64,000 bases of DNA from Cupriavidus basilensis OR16 (GTDB taxonomy: Bacteria > Pseudomonadota > Gammaproteobacteria > Burkholderiales > Burkholderiaceae): assembly GCF_000243095.1 (NCBI RefSeq), contig NZ_AHJE01000038.1, positions 28,137 to 92,136 on the forward strand. Reading direction: 5' to 3'. The notes beneath the pieces are model-generated. The model searched no databases and was not told the DNA's origin. It saw only the letters and a list, made by a program, of their open reading frames with translations. Positions within the stretch are counted from its first letter, which is position 1. Every line of letters begins with the position of its first letter. The translations under genes and the position numbers were made by a program. Positions 1-9,434 of this stretch are shown here, piece after piece.

Positions 1-1
1 G

Positions 2-1079
2 GCGGAAAGATTGACGGAGGTGGGCGCCGGCATACAGATCGCAAGCAATGGCGCACTTGTGCTGCGTGAACTGGGCGTCGAGGCAGCCCTTGCTGCTGTT
101 GCCACGCAACCCGATCGCTATGGTGCGCCGATGTACAACGTGCATCGCGCCGACCTGATCGACATCCTCGCGCGTGGGCTGCCTGCAAGCGCGGTCCGGC
201 TCGGCGCAAAGGTCGCCAGGATTGGCCAGACTGCCGATCAGGCGTGGGTGGATCTTGTCGGAGGGGAGCGGCTCGAGGCAGACGTCGTGGTCGGTGCCGA
301 TGGCATTCACTCGGCCGTGCGTGCAGCGCTTCGGGGGCCGGAAAAGACGCAGTTCGCCAACATTCTGATGTGGCGCGCGCTGATCCCTGCCCACAAGCTT
401 GCAGGGCTGCCGCTTCCCGTGCGAGGCAACAACTGGTTCGGCCCGGGACGCACCGTGATCTCGTATTGGGTGCGTCCGGACCTTTACAGCATTCTCGCGT
501 CCGTGCCGGCGGGGGAAGTGCATCGCGAGAGTTGGAGCACCAACGGCAACGTTGAGGAACTACGACGCTCATTCCAGGGAGCCGAGCCGACGGTTACCGC
601 ATTGCTCGATCAGGTGGAGACCAGCTTTATCACGGGCATGTATTACCGGGATCCGATTGAGCAGTGGAGTACTGGCCGCATCACGCTGCTTGGCGACGCT
701 GCGCATGCCATGGTGCCCTTCCTCGCGCAGGTTCCTCGCGCAGGGCGCATGCCAATCCATCGAGGACGCCTGGACCCTGGCGGTCACGCTGGCAAGGCAG
801 AGCAACGCGAGCATCGCCGAACGACTGCTCGAGTATGAGCGCCGCCGGCAACCACGCACCACGCGTGTACAGGCCGGAGCCCGCGCCATTGTGAAAATGG
901 CGCACGAAGCCGATCCGGAGCGCGTGCGCGTACGAAATGGCCGCTGGAAAGGGATGGCGCGTATCGATCCGCTTGCCGAGACCTCCTGGGCCTTTGTATG
1001 GGGACACGACGAACGCCTGGCAGCTCAGCAAGCTCCCGACGAAGTGGTGGGCATCGCCAATGCCCGCGAGGGCAAGCGC
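2..1079 (+). pseudogene. FAD-dependent aromatic-ring monooxygenase, partial and frameshifted
   Basis: Flavoprotein monooxygenase of the salicylate hydroxylase-like family, which hydroxylates aromatic rings using FAD and NAD(P)H in the cytoplasm. The N-terminal GxGxxG nucleotide-binding motif lies before the window. The reading frame is open from base 2 and shows the family motif VVVGADGIHSAVR (near 285-325) and the FAD-binding GDAAHAMVPF (near 692-720). Immediately after that motif a perfect 13-bp tandem duplication (719-744) shifts the frame; removing one copy restores the conserved continuation PFLAQGACQSIEDAWTLA. The frame then continues through the family's C-terminal helix region and, with no stop, into an esterase domain. 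As written the product stops at 838 and would lack its C-terminal third. Family assignment is firm; the substrate is unknown. Confidence 0.8.
719..744. repeat. 13-bp perfect tandem duplication that breaks the monooxygenase
   Basis: Two adjacent copies of ttcctcgcgcagg (719-731 and 732-744). The unit is not a multiple of three, so it causes the frameshift; deleting one copy restores the GDAAH-region reading frame. Confidence 0.95.
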
Positions 1080-2006
1080 ATGCAGCGGCCCGAGAGCCAG
1101 CGCGCATTCAACATCTGGAAAAATACATTCACGCCAGAAGACGTGGCTCGCGGCCACGATGGCATGCGCGAGGCCTATGACCGCATGCTGCTGAGCCACT
1201 TCCCGGTGCCGCGCGACGTGTCCATGGAGAAAGTCGAACTCCACGGCGTGCAGGCTCTCAGGGTAGACGCTGCCGAAGCGTCAACAGATAGCCCCGTCGT
1301 GCTGCATTTCCACGGCGGCGCATATGTGCTGGGTTCAGCGCGCAGTTCGCTGGAATATGCGCATCGGCTTTCCGCAGCAGCCGGCGGGGCCTGCTACACG
1401 GTCGACTACCGCCTGGCCCCCGAGCACCCCTATCCTGCCGCCGTCGACGATGCCCTGGATGCCTACCGTGGCCTTCTCGCTACCGGAGTCCCTTCTCGAC
1501 AGGTCTTCCTCAGTGGCGAGTCGTCGGGCGGTGGACTGGCGCTGGCCCTCGCCATCGCGATCCGCAGCGCTGGCTTGCCTGCGCCCGCCGGCGTCTTCGC
1601 GGTCTGTCCCTTTACCGACCTGACGTTGAGCGATCCGACTGTCCAGGCCCGCTCCGGAGACGACCCGGCAGCGCACCGGGACTCGTTATGCCTGCTTGGC
1701 GCGTCGTATTTCCAGGGTCACGAGCCGACTGATCCGCTCGTATCCCCGCTGTATGGGGACCTGCGCGGCCTTCCGCCACTGTTCCTTGCAGTCGCGCAGG
1801 GCGAGGTACTCCAGAGCGATGCCACGCGATTGGCTGACAAGGCGCGCGCCGGTGGGGTGGACACGACGCTACGCGTAGTCGAGGATTCGGTGCACGTCTT
1901 CACGCTGTTCCCGTTCTTGCCCGAGGCGCGGCGGACATTGGCCGAATTTGCCGATTGGAGTCGCGAGCGCATCGGCTGCGCCCCGCAGTCTTTGACGCCG
2001 GCGTAA
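1080..2006 (+). CDS. alpha/beta hydrolase (HSL-type esterase)
   Basis: Carboxylesterase of the hormone-sensitive-lipase family (alpha/beta hydrolase fold 3). It shows the oxyanion-hole motif HGGAYVLGS, the nucleophile elbow GESSGGG, and a C-terminal histidine in the segment EDSVHVF. From the ATG at 1080 the protein is 308 residues, the usual length for the family, and a GAGGG sequence about 8 bases upstream could serve as ribosome binding site. However, no stop codon separates it from the preceding monooxygenase C-terminus in the same frame, so it may instead be the C-terminal half of a monooxygenase-esterase fusion. Such a pair would hydroxylate an aromatic compound and hydrolyse an ester in one pathway; the substrate cannot be read from sequence. 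Confidence 0.75.
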   Translation: MQRPESQRAFNIWKNTFTPEDVARGHDGMREAYDRMLLSHFPVPRDVSMEKVELHGVQALRVDAAEASTDSPVVLHFHGGAYVLGSARSSLEYAHRLSAAAGGACYTVDYRLAPEHPYPAAVDDALDAYRGLLATGVPSRQVFLSGESSGGGLALALAIAIRSAGLPAPAGVFAVCPFTDLTLSDPTVQARSGDDPAAHRDSLCLLGASYFQGHEPTDPLVSPLYGDLRGLPPLFLAVAQGEVLQSDATRLADKARAGGVDTTLRVVEDSVHVFTLFPFLPEARRTLAEFADWSRERIGCAPQSLTPA

Positions 2007-2081
2007 AGGACCGATCCGCCGACGTTCAAGTCCAGCGCAGTGTGCGCATCGCGCGAGCGCCGGATGCGGCGCCCGCCGGAA

Positions 2082-2354
2082 TCAGCGCTTGCCGTCGAGC
2101 AGGTCGTTCAGCACGTCGTCAAATGCCGCTTGCGCATCTTCCAGCGCCTGCAGCGACGCGTCGAAGGTCTGCAGCGCCATCTTTGACGGCTTGCCGCTGC
2201 CCTGCGGCGCAAACTGCCCCTGCAGTGCAGAAAAGGCCACCTGCACCTGGCGGGTGGCGTTGACTACGCGCTCCATCGCCCGGGCTTCTTCCGCGCGGTT
2301 TTCTTCGTCGTTCTGCAGGTCTTTCTGCTCGTTTTGGTCGTTTTGTTCGCTCAT
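2082..2354 (-). CDS. small acidic helical protein, unknown function
   Basis: A 90-residue protein that I do not recognise. It begins MSEQNDQNEQ and is rich in Glu, Asp, Gln and Asn at the N-terminus, then becomes a predicted helical, heptad-like segment ending in DLLDGKR. No signal peptide or membrane segment is visible. The start is chosen because GGAG lies about 8 bases upstream of this ATG; the longer open frame upstream is not protein-like. It is convergent with the esterase and divergent from the next hydrolase. Confidence 0.55.
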   Translation of the reverse strand: MSEQNDQNEQKDLQNDEENRAEEARAMERVVNATRQVQVAFSALQGQFAPQGSGKPSKMALQTFDASLQALEDAQAAFDDVLNDLLDGKR

Positions 2355-2544
2355 GCCCTTGGCTCCGTGCGCGGCCGCACCGGCCGCCGTTGATGTGAGG
2401 CGTATCGTACAAGAATCGGACGAGAACTTGCGCGCGGGTTGCCCGGTCGAATGCCGTGCCCCCCGGAAAATGATCCAGGAGACGCCAGGACACGCCCCCC
2501 CCGCATTGTGCTGAAAAGCCAGGCTGAACAAACCCTCCGAACCC

Positions 2545-3510
2545 ATGCCACCCCATTCACGCAAGGCCATCGCCGCCGTCCTGCTGACAGCAGGCGGCTT
2601 TACCTGCTACTGGACCTACCTCACGCTGAACCAGGACAGGTTGCTGTTCGACGCTCGCCGCCGTCCGCCCCGGGAGCTGCCCGAGGGCATTACCGCCTAC
2701 TCGCACGAGGTGCCGGGAGGCTTCCTGCGGGGCTATGTGTACGGCGCCCAGGGCGTCCAGGACGCGCAGACCGGGGAAACCGTGCGCGATGCCGAAACTG
2801 CGCGCGACCTGCTGTTCTACCTGCCCGGCCGCGGCGAGGACGTGCTGGACACCATGCGACACCTGGCCTGGCTGCCGCCAGGCGTGGGCTTTGCCACCAT
2901 GGACTACCGCGGGCTGGGCCACTCTGACGGCCAGCCCTCCGAGGCGGCCGCCGTGGCGGATGCCAGCCAGTTCCTGCTGCACCTGCGCCGCAGGTTCCCG
3001 GGCACGCGCGTGCACGTGGTGGGCCGAAGCCTGGGCACGGGCGTAGCCATCCAGCTGGCGGACCTGCAGGATTTCGAGAGCCTGCAGCTGATCACACCTT
3101 ACGACTCCCTGCTGGAGATCGTGCGCAAGCGCTTTCCGCTGGTGCCGCTGCGCCAGCTGATGCGCCATCACTTCGACTCGATCTCCCACTGCAAGAAGGT
3201 GGTGCAGAGCACCAAGGTACTGCTGGCCGAGGTCGACGAGGTGGTGCCGCACGAATGCTCGGAGCGCCTGATCGCGGCCTGGCCCGGCCAGGTAGTGCGG
3301 CAGATGATGCCGGGCACCAACCATTTCACCATCATCGAGCAGCCCGAGACCTGGCACGCGCTGGCGGAGTTCGCGCAGCAGGTCGGCCGTCCCGGCGCCC
3401 GGCCGATCGTGCCGGAGGCACCGCAGGCGCCCTGGATCGATGGCGCGCAACCGGCCACGCCGGAAGCCCCGGACGGCGTGGCCGGTTTCCCGGCCTTCGC
3501 CCCAAGGTAG
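2545..3510 (+). CDS. membrane-anchored alpha/beta hydrolase (Bem46/ABHD-like)
   Basis: A 321-residue hydrolase. A hydrophobic N-terminal helix (about residues 7-25) probably anchors it in the inner membrane. The alpha/beta hydrolase core follows: a FYLPGRGED oxyanion segment, the DYRGLGHSDG strand-loop, the nucleophile elbow GRSLGTG, and a C-terminal acid and histidine in AEVDEV and GTNHFT. This pattern fits the serine hydrolase group often annotated as alpha/beta hydrolase or dienelactone-hydrolase-like, close to Bem46. The substrate is unknown. It ends 9 bases before the penicillin-binding protein gene, so the two may be cotranscribed, but no functional link is known. Confidence 0.75.
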   Translation: MPPHSRKAIAAVLLTAGGFTCYWTYLTLNQDRLLFDARRRPPRELPEGITAYSHEVPGGFLRGYVYGAQGVQDAQTGETVRDAETARDLLFYLPGRGEDVLDTMRHLAWLPPGVGFATMDYRGLGHSDGQPSEAAAVADASQFLLHLRRRFPGTRVHVVGRSLGTGVAIQLADLQDFESLQLITPYDSLLEIVRKRFPLVPLRQLMRHHFDSISHCKKVVQSTKVLLAEVDEVVPHECSERLIAAWPGQVVRQMMPGTNHFTIIEQPETWHALAEFAQQVGRPGARPIVPEAPQAPWIDGAQPATPEAPDGVAGFPAFAPR

Positions 3511-3519
3511 AATGCGCGC

Positions 3520-5435
3520 ATGAAAAGAGTCGTTGTAAAAGCAGCAAGCGTCACCCTGGCGCTGGCTGCGGCCTCCACCCTGCTAGTTGGGTTCGCCGCC
3601 GTGGTGAGCCTTCGTCAACTCCCCGCCGTCGATGCGCTGCGGGACTATCGTCCCGACCTGCCGCTGCGGATATTTACCAGCGACAACGTGCTGATTGGCG
3701 AGTTCGGCAACGAGCACCGCGAATTCGTCCCGCTGGAGCGCATGCCCAAGCCAATGTCCAACGCCCTTCTTGCGGCGGAAGACGATCAGTTCTACCAGCA
3801 CGCCGGCGTGGACATTGCCGGCATCTTCCGCGCCGCCCTGGCCAATATCGGCGAGGGCTACGCCCAGGGCGCCTCCACCATCACCATGCAGGTGGCGCGC
3901 AATTTCTACCTGTCGCGCGAGAAAACGCTCTCGCGCAAATGGTATGAAATCCTGCTGGCCTGGAAGATCGACAGCTCCCTGCCAAAGGACCGCATCCTCG
4001 AGCTGTACATGAACCAGGTCTACCTGGGCGAGCATGCCTATGGCTTTGGCAGCGCGGCGCAGGCCTACTTCGGCAAGCCGCTGGATGCGCTGTCGCTGGC
4101 GGAAACCGCGATGCTGGCCGGCCTGCCCAAGGCGCCGTCGACGATGAATCCCGTGGTCAATTTCCCGCGCGCCAAGCTGCGCCAGCAGTATGTGCTGGGG
4201 CGGATGCAGGCGCTGGGCATGATCTCGCACCAGCAGTACCAGGCGGCCCGCGCGGAAACGCTGAAGGTGGCCGGCTCGCATAACGGCCGCTTTGACGGGC
4301 ATGCCGAGTACGTGGCGGAGCTGGCCCGCCAGCTCGCCTACGACCGCTTTGGCGAAGCCGCCTACACGCGGGGCCTCAACGTCTACACCACGGTATCGTC
4401 GGTGAGGCAAAGCCTGGCCTACGAGGCCGTGCACGCCGGCCTCGACCAGTACGGCAAGCGCCATGGCATTGCCCAGGGCCAGCAAGCCGCGGCGCCGCAG
4501 GCGGCGCTGGTCTCGCTGGACAGCAAAACCGGCGCCATCGAGGCCATGATCGGCGGTGCCGACTTTGCCACCAGCCGCTTCAACCATGCCACGCAGGCGC
4601 TGCGCCAGCCGGGCTCGACCTTCAAGCCCTTCATCTATTCCGCCGCGCTCGAGCGCGGCGTGTCGGCCACCACGCAGATCAACGACGCGCCGCTGGATGC
4701 GTCGTCGCGCTGGCAGCCGGGCAACGACGACGGCCGCTTCCTGGGTGCGGTGAGCGTGCGCCAGGCGCTGGCGCAGTCGCGCAACCTGCCCGCCATCCGC
4801 ACCTTGCAGGCCATCGGCATTCCCTATGCGGTGGACTATGCGGGAAAGTTCGGCTTCTCCGAGCAGCGCCTGCCCCGTTACCTGCCGATGGCGCTGGGCA
4901 CCGGCACCACCACGCCATTGCGCCTGGCCGCCGCCTATGGCGTCTTCGCCAGCGAAGGCTACCGCACCGAGCCCTACCTGATCGAGCGCATCAGCGACGG
5001 TGCGGGCCAGGTGCTGTTTACTGCCGACAGCGAGCCCCAGCCGCACCGCGTGATTCCCGAGCGCAATGCCTATGTGATGAACAGCCTGCGTGGATGGGGT
5101 TCGACGACAACCGCAGCCTGGGCCAGCACGAATTTGGCGCCACCACGGCCCTGCCGATCTGGGCCAGCTACATGGAAGGCCGCCTGGCAGGCCAGCCCGA
5201 GGCGGAATTCGTTGCGCCCAAGAACCTTGTGCGCAACGGCGACGACTGGGTCTACGCGGAATATGCGGACGGCGGCCACGGCATCGCCTCGCTCGGCTTC
5301 CCGCCACCATCGGCACAGGCCGACGCGGCGGCGGACCCGGCACTCACCGACAGCGGCGGCTCGACCGAACCCCTGAAAACGGCGAGCCCGGCCCCAGCCG
5401 CGGCGCCGTCCAGTGCAGCGCCGCCCACAACCTGA
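3520..5435 (+). pseudogene. class A penicillin-binding protein (PBP1-type) with internal deletion
   Basis: Bifunctional peptidoglycan glycosyltransferase/transpeptidase. A single N-terminal membrane helix (residues 7-30) is followed by the glycosyltransferase domain with AAEDDQFYQHAGVD and QGASTITMQVARNFY, then the transpeptidase domain with the STFK serine motif (QPGSTFKPF) and the SRN motif (AQSRNLP). The third active-site motif, KTG(T/S), is absent: after NAYVMNSL the sequence jumps near 5088-5092 to the segment that normally follows it (WMGFDDNRSLGQ), in a different frame. I estimate that about 45 codons are missing. The original frame ends in non-homologous sequence at 5376, whereas the family C-terminus continues in the new frame to 5435. 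Transpeptidase activity should be lost; the glycosyltransferase domain looks intact. Confidence 0.85.
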
Positions 5436-5456
5436 ACCGCCACCCGCAAGGCTGAG

Positions 5457-6716
5457 ATGGATCTTTCCCCCTACAGTGGCCCCCTGATCTGGGCGGTGGC
5501 AACCGCCACCACCGTTGGCGTCATCATGCGGCCGTTCCGGCTGCCCGAGGCCTTCTGGGCCGTCGCGGGCGCGCTGCTGCTGTGCGTGACCGGCTTGCTT
5601 GCAGTGCCTGACGCCATGGCCGCCGTGGCGCGCGGCTATGATGTGTACCTGTTTCTCGGCGGCATGATGCTGGTGTCGGAACTGGCCCGCAAGACCGGGC
5701 TGTTCGACCATGTGGCGGCCGTGGCGGTGCGCCAGGCCGGGGGGTCGGCGCGGCGGCTGTTCATGCTGGTCTATGGCTTCGGCACGCTGGTCACCGTGTT
5801 CATGTCCAACGATGCCACCGCGGTGGTGCTCACGCCGGCCGTGCTGGCCGCCACCCGCGCCGCCAAGGTCAAGCATCCCCTGCCCTACCTGTACAGCTGC
5901 GCGTTTATCGCCAACGCCGCCAGCTTCGTGCTGCCGATCTCCAACCCCGCCAACCTGGTCATTTTCGGCGAGCACATGCCCTCGTTGGCGGGCTGGCTGG
6001 CGCGCTTCACGCTGCCGTCACTGGTGGCTATCGTGGCAACCTTTGCCGCGCTTTACTGGACCCAGCGCGACGCGCTGCGCGAGCGCATCGCGACCGACGT
6101 GCCGGTGCCGCCGCTGACGCTGGAGGCCAAGCTGACTGCCGCCGGCATCGTGGTCATGGGCCTGGTGCTGCTGATGGCCTCGCTGCGGGGCGCCGATCTG
6201 GGCTGGCCGACCTGCCTGGCCGGCGTGGCGACGCTGCTGCTGGTCTGCGCCTGCCGCCCCGGCTTGTGCCTGCCGGCGCTGCGCGAGATTTCCTGGGGCG
6301 TGCTGCCACTGGTGGCAGGCCTGTTCGTGCTGGTGGCGGGCCTGGAGCAGACCGGCCTGATCGGCAAGCTCGCCCACCTGGTGCAGGCGCTGTCGCAACA
6401 GTCGCCAACGGCCGGCGTCTGGGTGACCGGCGGCGCGGTGGCGCTGGTATCCAACGTGGTCAACAACCTGCCGGCCGGACTGTTCGCGTCCTCGGCGCTG
6501 GCGGCCAGCCATGCCTCCACGCAAGTCACCGACGCGGTGCTGATCGGCATCGACCTCGGGCCCAACCTGTCCGTCACCGGCTCGCTGGCGACCCTGCTGT
6601 GGCTGGCTGCGCTGCGGCGCGAGGGCCAGCACGTCGGGGCGCTGCAGTTCCTGCGCATCGGCGCGCTGGTGATGCCGCTGGCGTTGGTGCCGGCCCTGGC
6701 CACGCTGCTGCTCTAA
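5457..6716 (+). CDS. ArsB/NhaD-type anion permease
   Basis: A 419-residue polytopic inner-membrane protein with about 11-12 hydrophobic segments and no signal peptide. The segments VFMSNDATAVVLTPAV and SFVLPISNPANLVIFGEH in the first half, and VSNVVNNLPAGLFASSAL with GIDLGPNLSVTGSLATLLWL in the second, are the duplicated helical hairpin signatures of the ion-transporter superfamily that contains ArsB. It is therefore probably an arsenite efflux permease or a related anion transporter. No ArsR, ArsC or ArsA gene is adjacent, so the arsenite assignment rests on similarity alone. It starts 21 bases after the end of the damaged PBP gene. Confidence 0.75.
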   Translation: MDLSPYSGPLIWAVATATTVGVIMRPFRLPEAFWAVAGALLLCVTGLLAVPDAMAAVARGYDVYLFLGGMMLVSELARKTGLFDHVAAVAVRQAGGSARRLFMLVYGFGTLVTVFMSNDATAVVLTPAVLAATRAAKVKHPLPYLYSCAFIANAASFVLPISNPANLVIFGEHMPSLAGWLARFTLPSLVAIVATFAALYWTQRDALRERIATDVPVPPLTLEAKLTAAGIVVMGLVLLMASLRGADLGWPTCLAGVATLLLVCACRPGLCLPALREISWGVLPLVAGLFVLVAGLEQTGLIGKLAHLVQALSQQSPTAGVWVTGGAVALVSNVVNNLPAGLFASSALAASHASTQVTDAVLIGIDLGPNLSVTGSLATLLWLAALRREGQHVGALQFLRIGALVMPLALVPALATLLL

Positions 6717-6728
6717 AGGCCGCCGGCC

Positions 6729-8048
6729 TCAACCTAGCTTGTCCAGCAGGCTGTACCAGGCCACACCCGCTGCAATGTAGAAGCGCTGCAGGCCATGCAG
6801 CGGAATCCCGGTCACGGGCGTGATGGGATATGGAAAATCCCTGCCCTTGCCCGCTAGCCGCGCGGCGATATGCTGGCCCAGGCTGGTGCACAGCGCGATG
6901 CCCCGCCCATTGCAGCCCAGCGCCATGACGACGCCCGGCGCGGGCTCATGCACGTGGGGCATGAAATCCCGCGTGATCGCGATACGCCCTGCCCAGCGGT
7001 ACTCGTAGGAGAGCGGACCGAGTTGCGGAAACAGCAGCTCCAGCGAGCGCTCCAGGTGCGCAAAGTCCTGCGGCCCGCGCGGATCGGCAAAGAAGCCGCG
7101 GCCACCCATCAGCAGGCGCCCCTGCGCATCCTTGCGGAAATACAGCAGCAGCCGCTGTGAGGTGGATGCCGTCTCGCCTTGCGTGAGGATGCCTTGCGCC
7201 TCGGCGTCCCGGAGCGGTTGCGTGGCCACGATGAAGCTGTTGGCCGACAGCACCGTTTGCGCCAGGCCGGGCCACAACGGGCCGGTGTAGCCGTTGGTGG
7301 CGATCACAACCTGCGTGGCCGTCACCGTGGTGCCCAAGGAAGTCGTCGCCACCCATTGCGTGCCCTGGCGCTCCAGCGCCGTCACCGCCGTGCCGCCATG
7401 CACCGCGGCGCCCGCCTGCTGCGCGGCGCTGACCAGCCCGCGCGTATAGGCCAGCGGCTGGATGGCGCCGGCGCGGCCATCCAGCCAGCCGCCGGCGAAG
7501 GCCTGCGTGCCCACGCGCCGCGCTACCGCGGCGCGGTCCAGCACTTCCACCGGCGCCCCGCGGCGCGCCCATTGCTCGGCGCGCGCATGCATTGCGGGCA
7601 CGGCGCCCGGTGAATAGGAGAGTTGCAGCCAGCCGCTGCGCACGGGCTGGCAATCGATGCCGTGACGCGCGATCAGGTCGAACACCAGGTCGGCCGAGCG
7701 CGACACCACATCGATCAACGGCTCGGCCCGGGCGGCGCCGAACAGGCGCACCAGCGCGTCCGGATCGTGCTTGAGCGTGGGATTGACCTGGCCGCCGTTG
7801 CGCCCGGACGCGCCCCAGCCCGGCTCGTTGGCTTCCAGCACACATACGCGCGCGCCACCCTCGGCCAGGTGCAGCGCGGTCGAGAGGCCGGTGAAGCCAG
7901 CGCCGATGACCAGCACGTCGGTGTTCAGCGATGCGCGCAGCGCGGGCGTGGGCGGCGCAGCTGGGGCGGTGGCCGCCCACAGGGAAGATGGCATAGGCAT
8001 CGCGGTAGCCGGGGCCGGCCGGCTTGCCGTGAACTGGCTGGAGGTCAT
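6729..8048 (-). CDS. FAD-dependent amine/D-amino acid oxidoreductase (DadA/PuuB-like)
   Basis: A 439-residue flavoprotein of the DAO family. After an Ala/Pro-rich leader of about 40 residues it shows the dinucleotide-binding motif DVLVIGAGFTGLSTALHLAE, the conserved GASGRNGGQV typical of gamma-glutamylputrescine oxidoreductase and related enzymes, and a C-terminal FAD contact region GVVMALGCNGRGIALCTSLG. It probably oxidises an amino acid, sarcosine-like or polyamine-derived substrate. Its ATG overlaps the stop of the ABC ATPase gene (ATGA), so it is the last gene of the binding protein-permease-ATPase-oxidase operon. That arrangement implies uptake followed by oxidative deamination of the same compound. 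Confidence 0.8.
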   Translation of the reverse strand: MTSSQFTASRPAPATAMPMPSSLWAATAPAAPPTPALRASLNTDVLVIGAGFTGLSTALHLAEGGARVCVLEANEPGWGASGRNGGQVNPTLKHDPDALVRLFGAARAEPLIDVVSRSADLVFDLIARHGIDCQPVRSGWLQLSYSPGAVPAMHARAEQWARRGAPVEVLDRAAVARRVGTQAFAGGWLDGRAGAIQPLAYTRGLVSAAQQAGAAVHGGTAVTALERQGTQWVATTSLGTTVTATQVVIATNGYTGPLWPGLAQTVLSANSFIVATQPLRDAEAQGILTQGETASTSQRLLLYFRKDAQGRLLMGGRGFFADPRGPQDFAHLERSLELLFPQLGPLSYEYRWAGRIAITRDFMPHVHEPAPGVVMALGCNGRGIALCTSLGQHIAARLAGKGRDFPYPITPVTGIPLHGLQRFYIAAGVAWYSLLDKLG

Positions 8049-8826
8049 GGCGCCAGGTCCCCCGCCGCTGCCACCGGCTTATGCAACACGCGCCGCAGGA
8101 AGTCCTGCGTGCAGGCGTGGCTGGGCGCGCCCAGCACCTGCGCGGCCGCGCCTTCCTCAACGATGGTGCCGCTGTGCAGGAAGCACACACGATCCGCCAC
8201 TTCCCGCGCAAACCCCATCTCGTGCGTCACCACGATCATCGTCATGCCCTCGCGCGCCAGGTTGCGCATGACTTCCAGCACGTCGCCCACCAGCTCCGGG
8301 TCGAGCGCCGAGGTGGGCTCGTCGAACAGCATGGCTTCGGGCCGCATCGCCAGCGCGCGGGCAATCGCCACGCGCTGCTGCTGCCCGCCGGAGAGCTGCG
8401 GTGGATAGGCCTGCGCCTTGGCGGCCAGGCCGACCTTTTCCAGCAGTTCCATGGCTTCGCCGCGCGCCTTGTCCCGGCTCTCGCCCTTCACGTACACCGG
8501 GCCTTCCATCACATTTTCCAGCACGCTGCGGTGCGGGAACAGGTTGAAGCGCTGGAACACCATGCCCATGCGGCTGCGCAGCCGGTGGATGTCCTTGCCG
8601 CTGCGGTCCACGCGCTCGCCAAAGGCTCGGATCTCGCCGCCCTCGTAGGACTCCAGCCCATTGATGCAACGCAGGACCGTGGACTTGCCGGAGCCGGACG
8701 GGCCGATTTGCCGGAGCCGGACGGGCCGATCAGGCAGACCACCTCGCCCGCGTCGACATGCAGGCTCACGCCGCGCAGCACGTGGTGATCGTCGAAGTAC
8801 TTCTGCAGGTTGTCGATCCGGATCAT
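8045..8826 (-). pseudogene. polar amino acid ABC transporter ATPase, frameshifted at Walker A
   Basis: ATP-binding subunit of a GlnQ/HisP-type amino acid importer. The N-terminus [19 protein letters not shown] and Walker A (IGPSGSGKS) are encoded from 8826 downwards. At that point a perfect 23-bp tandem duplication (8685-8730) repeats the Walker A codons and shifts the frame. The remainder, in the other frame, carries [11 protein letters not shown], the Q-loop [11 protein letters not shown], the signature LSGGQQQRVAIARAL, Walker B AMLFDEPTSALDP and the H-loop VVTHEMGFA. All ATPase motifs are thus present but split between frames. Unless the duplication is a sequencing error, the transporter is inactive. 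It overlaps both neighbours by 4 bases. Confidence 0.85.
8685..8730. repeat. 23-bp perfect tandem duplication in the Walker A codons
   Basis: Copies at 8685-8707 and 8708-8730 are identical, each beginning ttgccggagccgg on the plus strand. The unit is not divisible by three. Removing one copy joins the N-terminal and C-terminal frames of the ATPase exactly at the P-loop. Confidence 0.95.
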
Positions 8827-9428
8827 GGCTTTTTCCTCCCCGCGCCAAGGCGGCGCTCAAGCCGGCGCAGCCCGAACACCAGCGGCAAGCTCATCAGCAG
8901 GTAGAGCAGCGCTACCAGCGTGTACACCGTCATGTTCTGGAACGTGGACGAGGCGATCAGCTGGCCCGCGCGCGTCATCTCCGCCACGGTGATGGTGGAC
9001 ACCAGCGACGAGTCCTTGAGCATCATCACCAGCGTGTTGCCGTACATGCCCATGGCCTGCGCGGCCTCGCGCTGGCCCGGGTCGACAGCCTCGATGCCGG
9101 CGCGGAAATTCTCCGCCTGGTAGGCCGAGTAAGCGATGCCCAGGCCGATCACGCCGGCCTGGAAGGCTGTCAGGTGAATGCCCGCATCCGGCAGCACAAA
9201 GTAGATGTAGAACAGTTGCACGATGATGGGCAGCCCGCGGATCACATTGATCACGCCGGACGCACCCCACGACAGCGTGCGCGCAGGCGATAGCTTCATC
9301 AGCGCCAGCGCCAGCCCGAGCAAGCTGCTGAGCACGAAGGCGAGGACGGTCACCTCGACGGTGACCACCGCGCCCTGCAGCAGGATCGGCAGGAACTCCC
9401 GCGCGTGCTGGAAAAAATTGGCGTCCAT
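8823..9428 (-). CDS. polar amino acid ABC permease lacking part of the EAA loop
   Basis: Inner-membrane subunit of a HisM/GlnP-type importer, 201 residues. The usual membrane segments are visible, as are the family motifs [16 protein letters not shown] and [21 protein letters not shown]. Directly after the EAA box the sequence runs into [16 protein letters not shown]. Family members normally carry about 20 more residues there, with the rest of the loop (G-x9-I-x-LPQA) that docks on the ATPase. The in-frame gap lies near 9043-9048. With the broken ATPase next door this makes the system very likely non-functional. The gene overlaps the ATPase start by 4 bases and follows the binding protein gene. 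Confidence 0.8.
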   Translation of the reverse strand: MDANFFQHAREFLPILLQGAVVTVEVTVLAFVLSSLLGLALALMKLSPARTLSWGASGVINVIRGLPIIVQLFYIYFVLPDAGIHLTAFQAGVIGLGIAYSAYQAENFRAGIEAVDPGQREAAQAMGMYGNTLVMMLKDSSLVSTITVAEMTRAGQLIASSTFQNMTVYTLVALLYLLMSLPLVFGLRRLERRLGAGRKKP

Positions 9429-9434
9429 GTGAGC

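Noticed and set aside
3583..5343. Long minus-strand frame opposite the PBP gene
   Set aside because: High-GC antisense shadow: Arg/Gly/His-rich translation with no motif, while the plus strand carries clear PBP domains.
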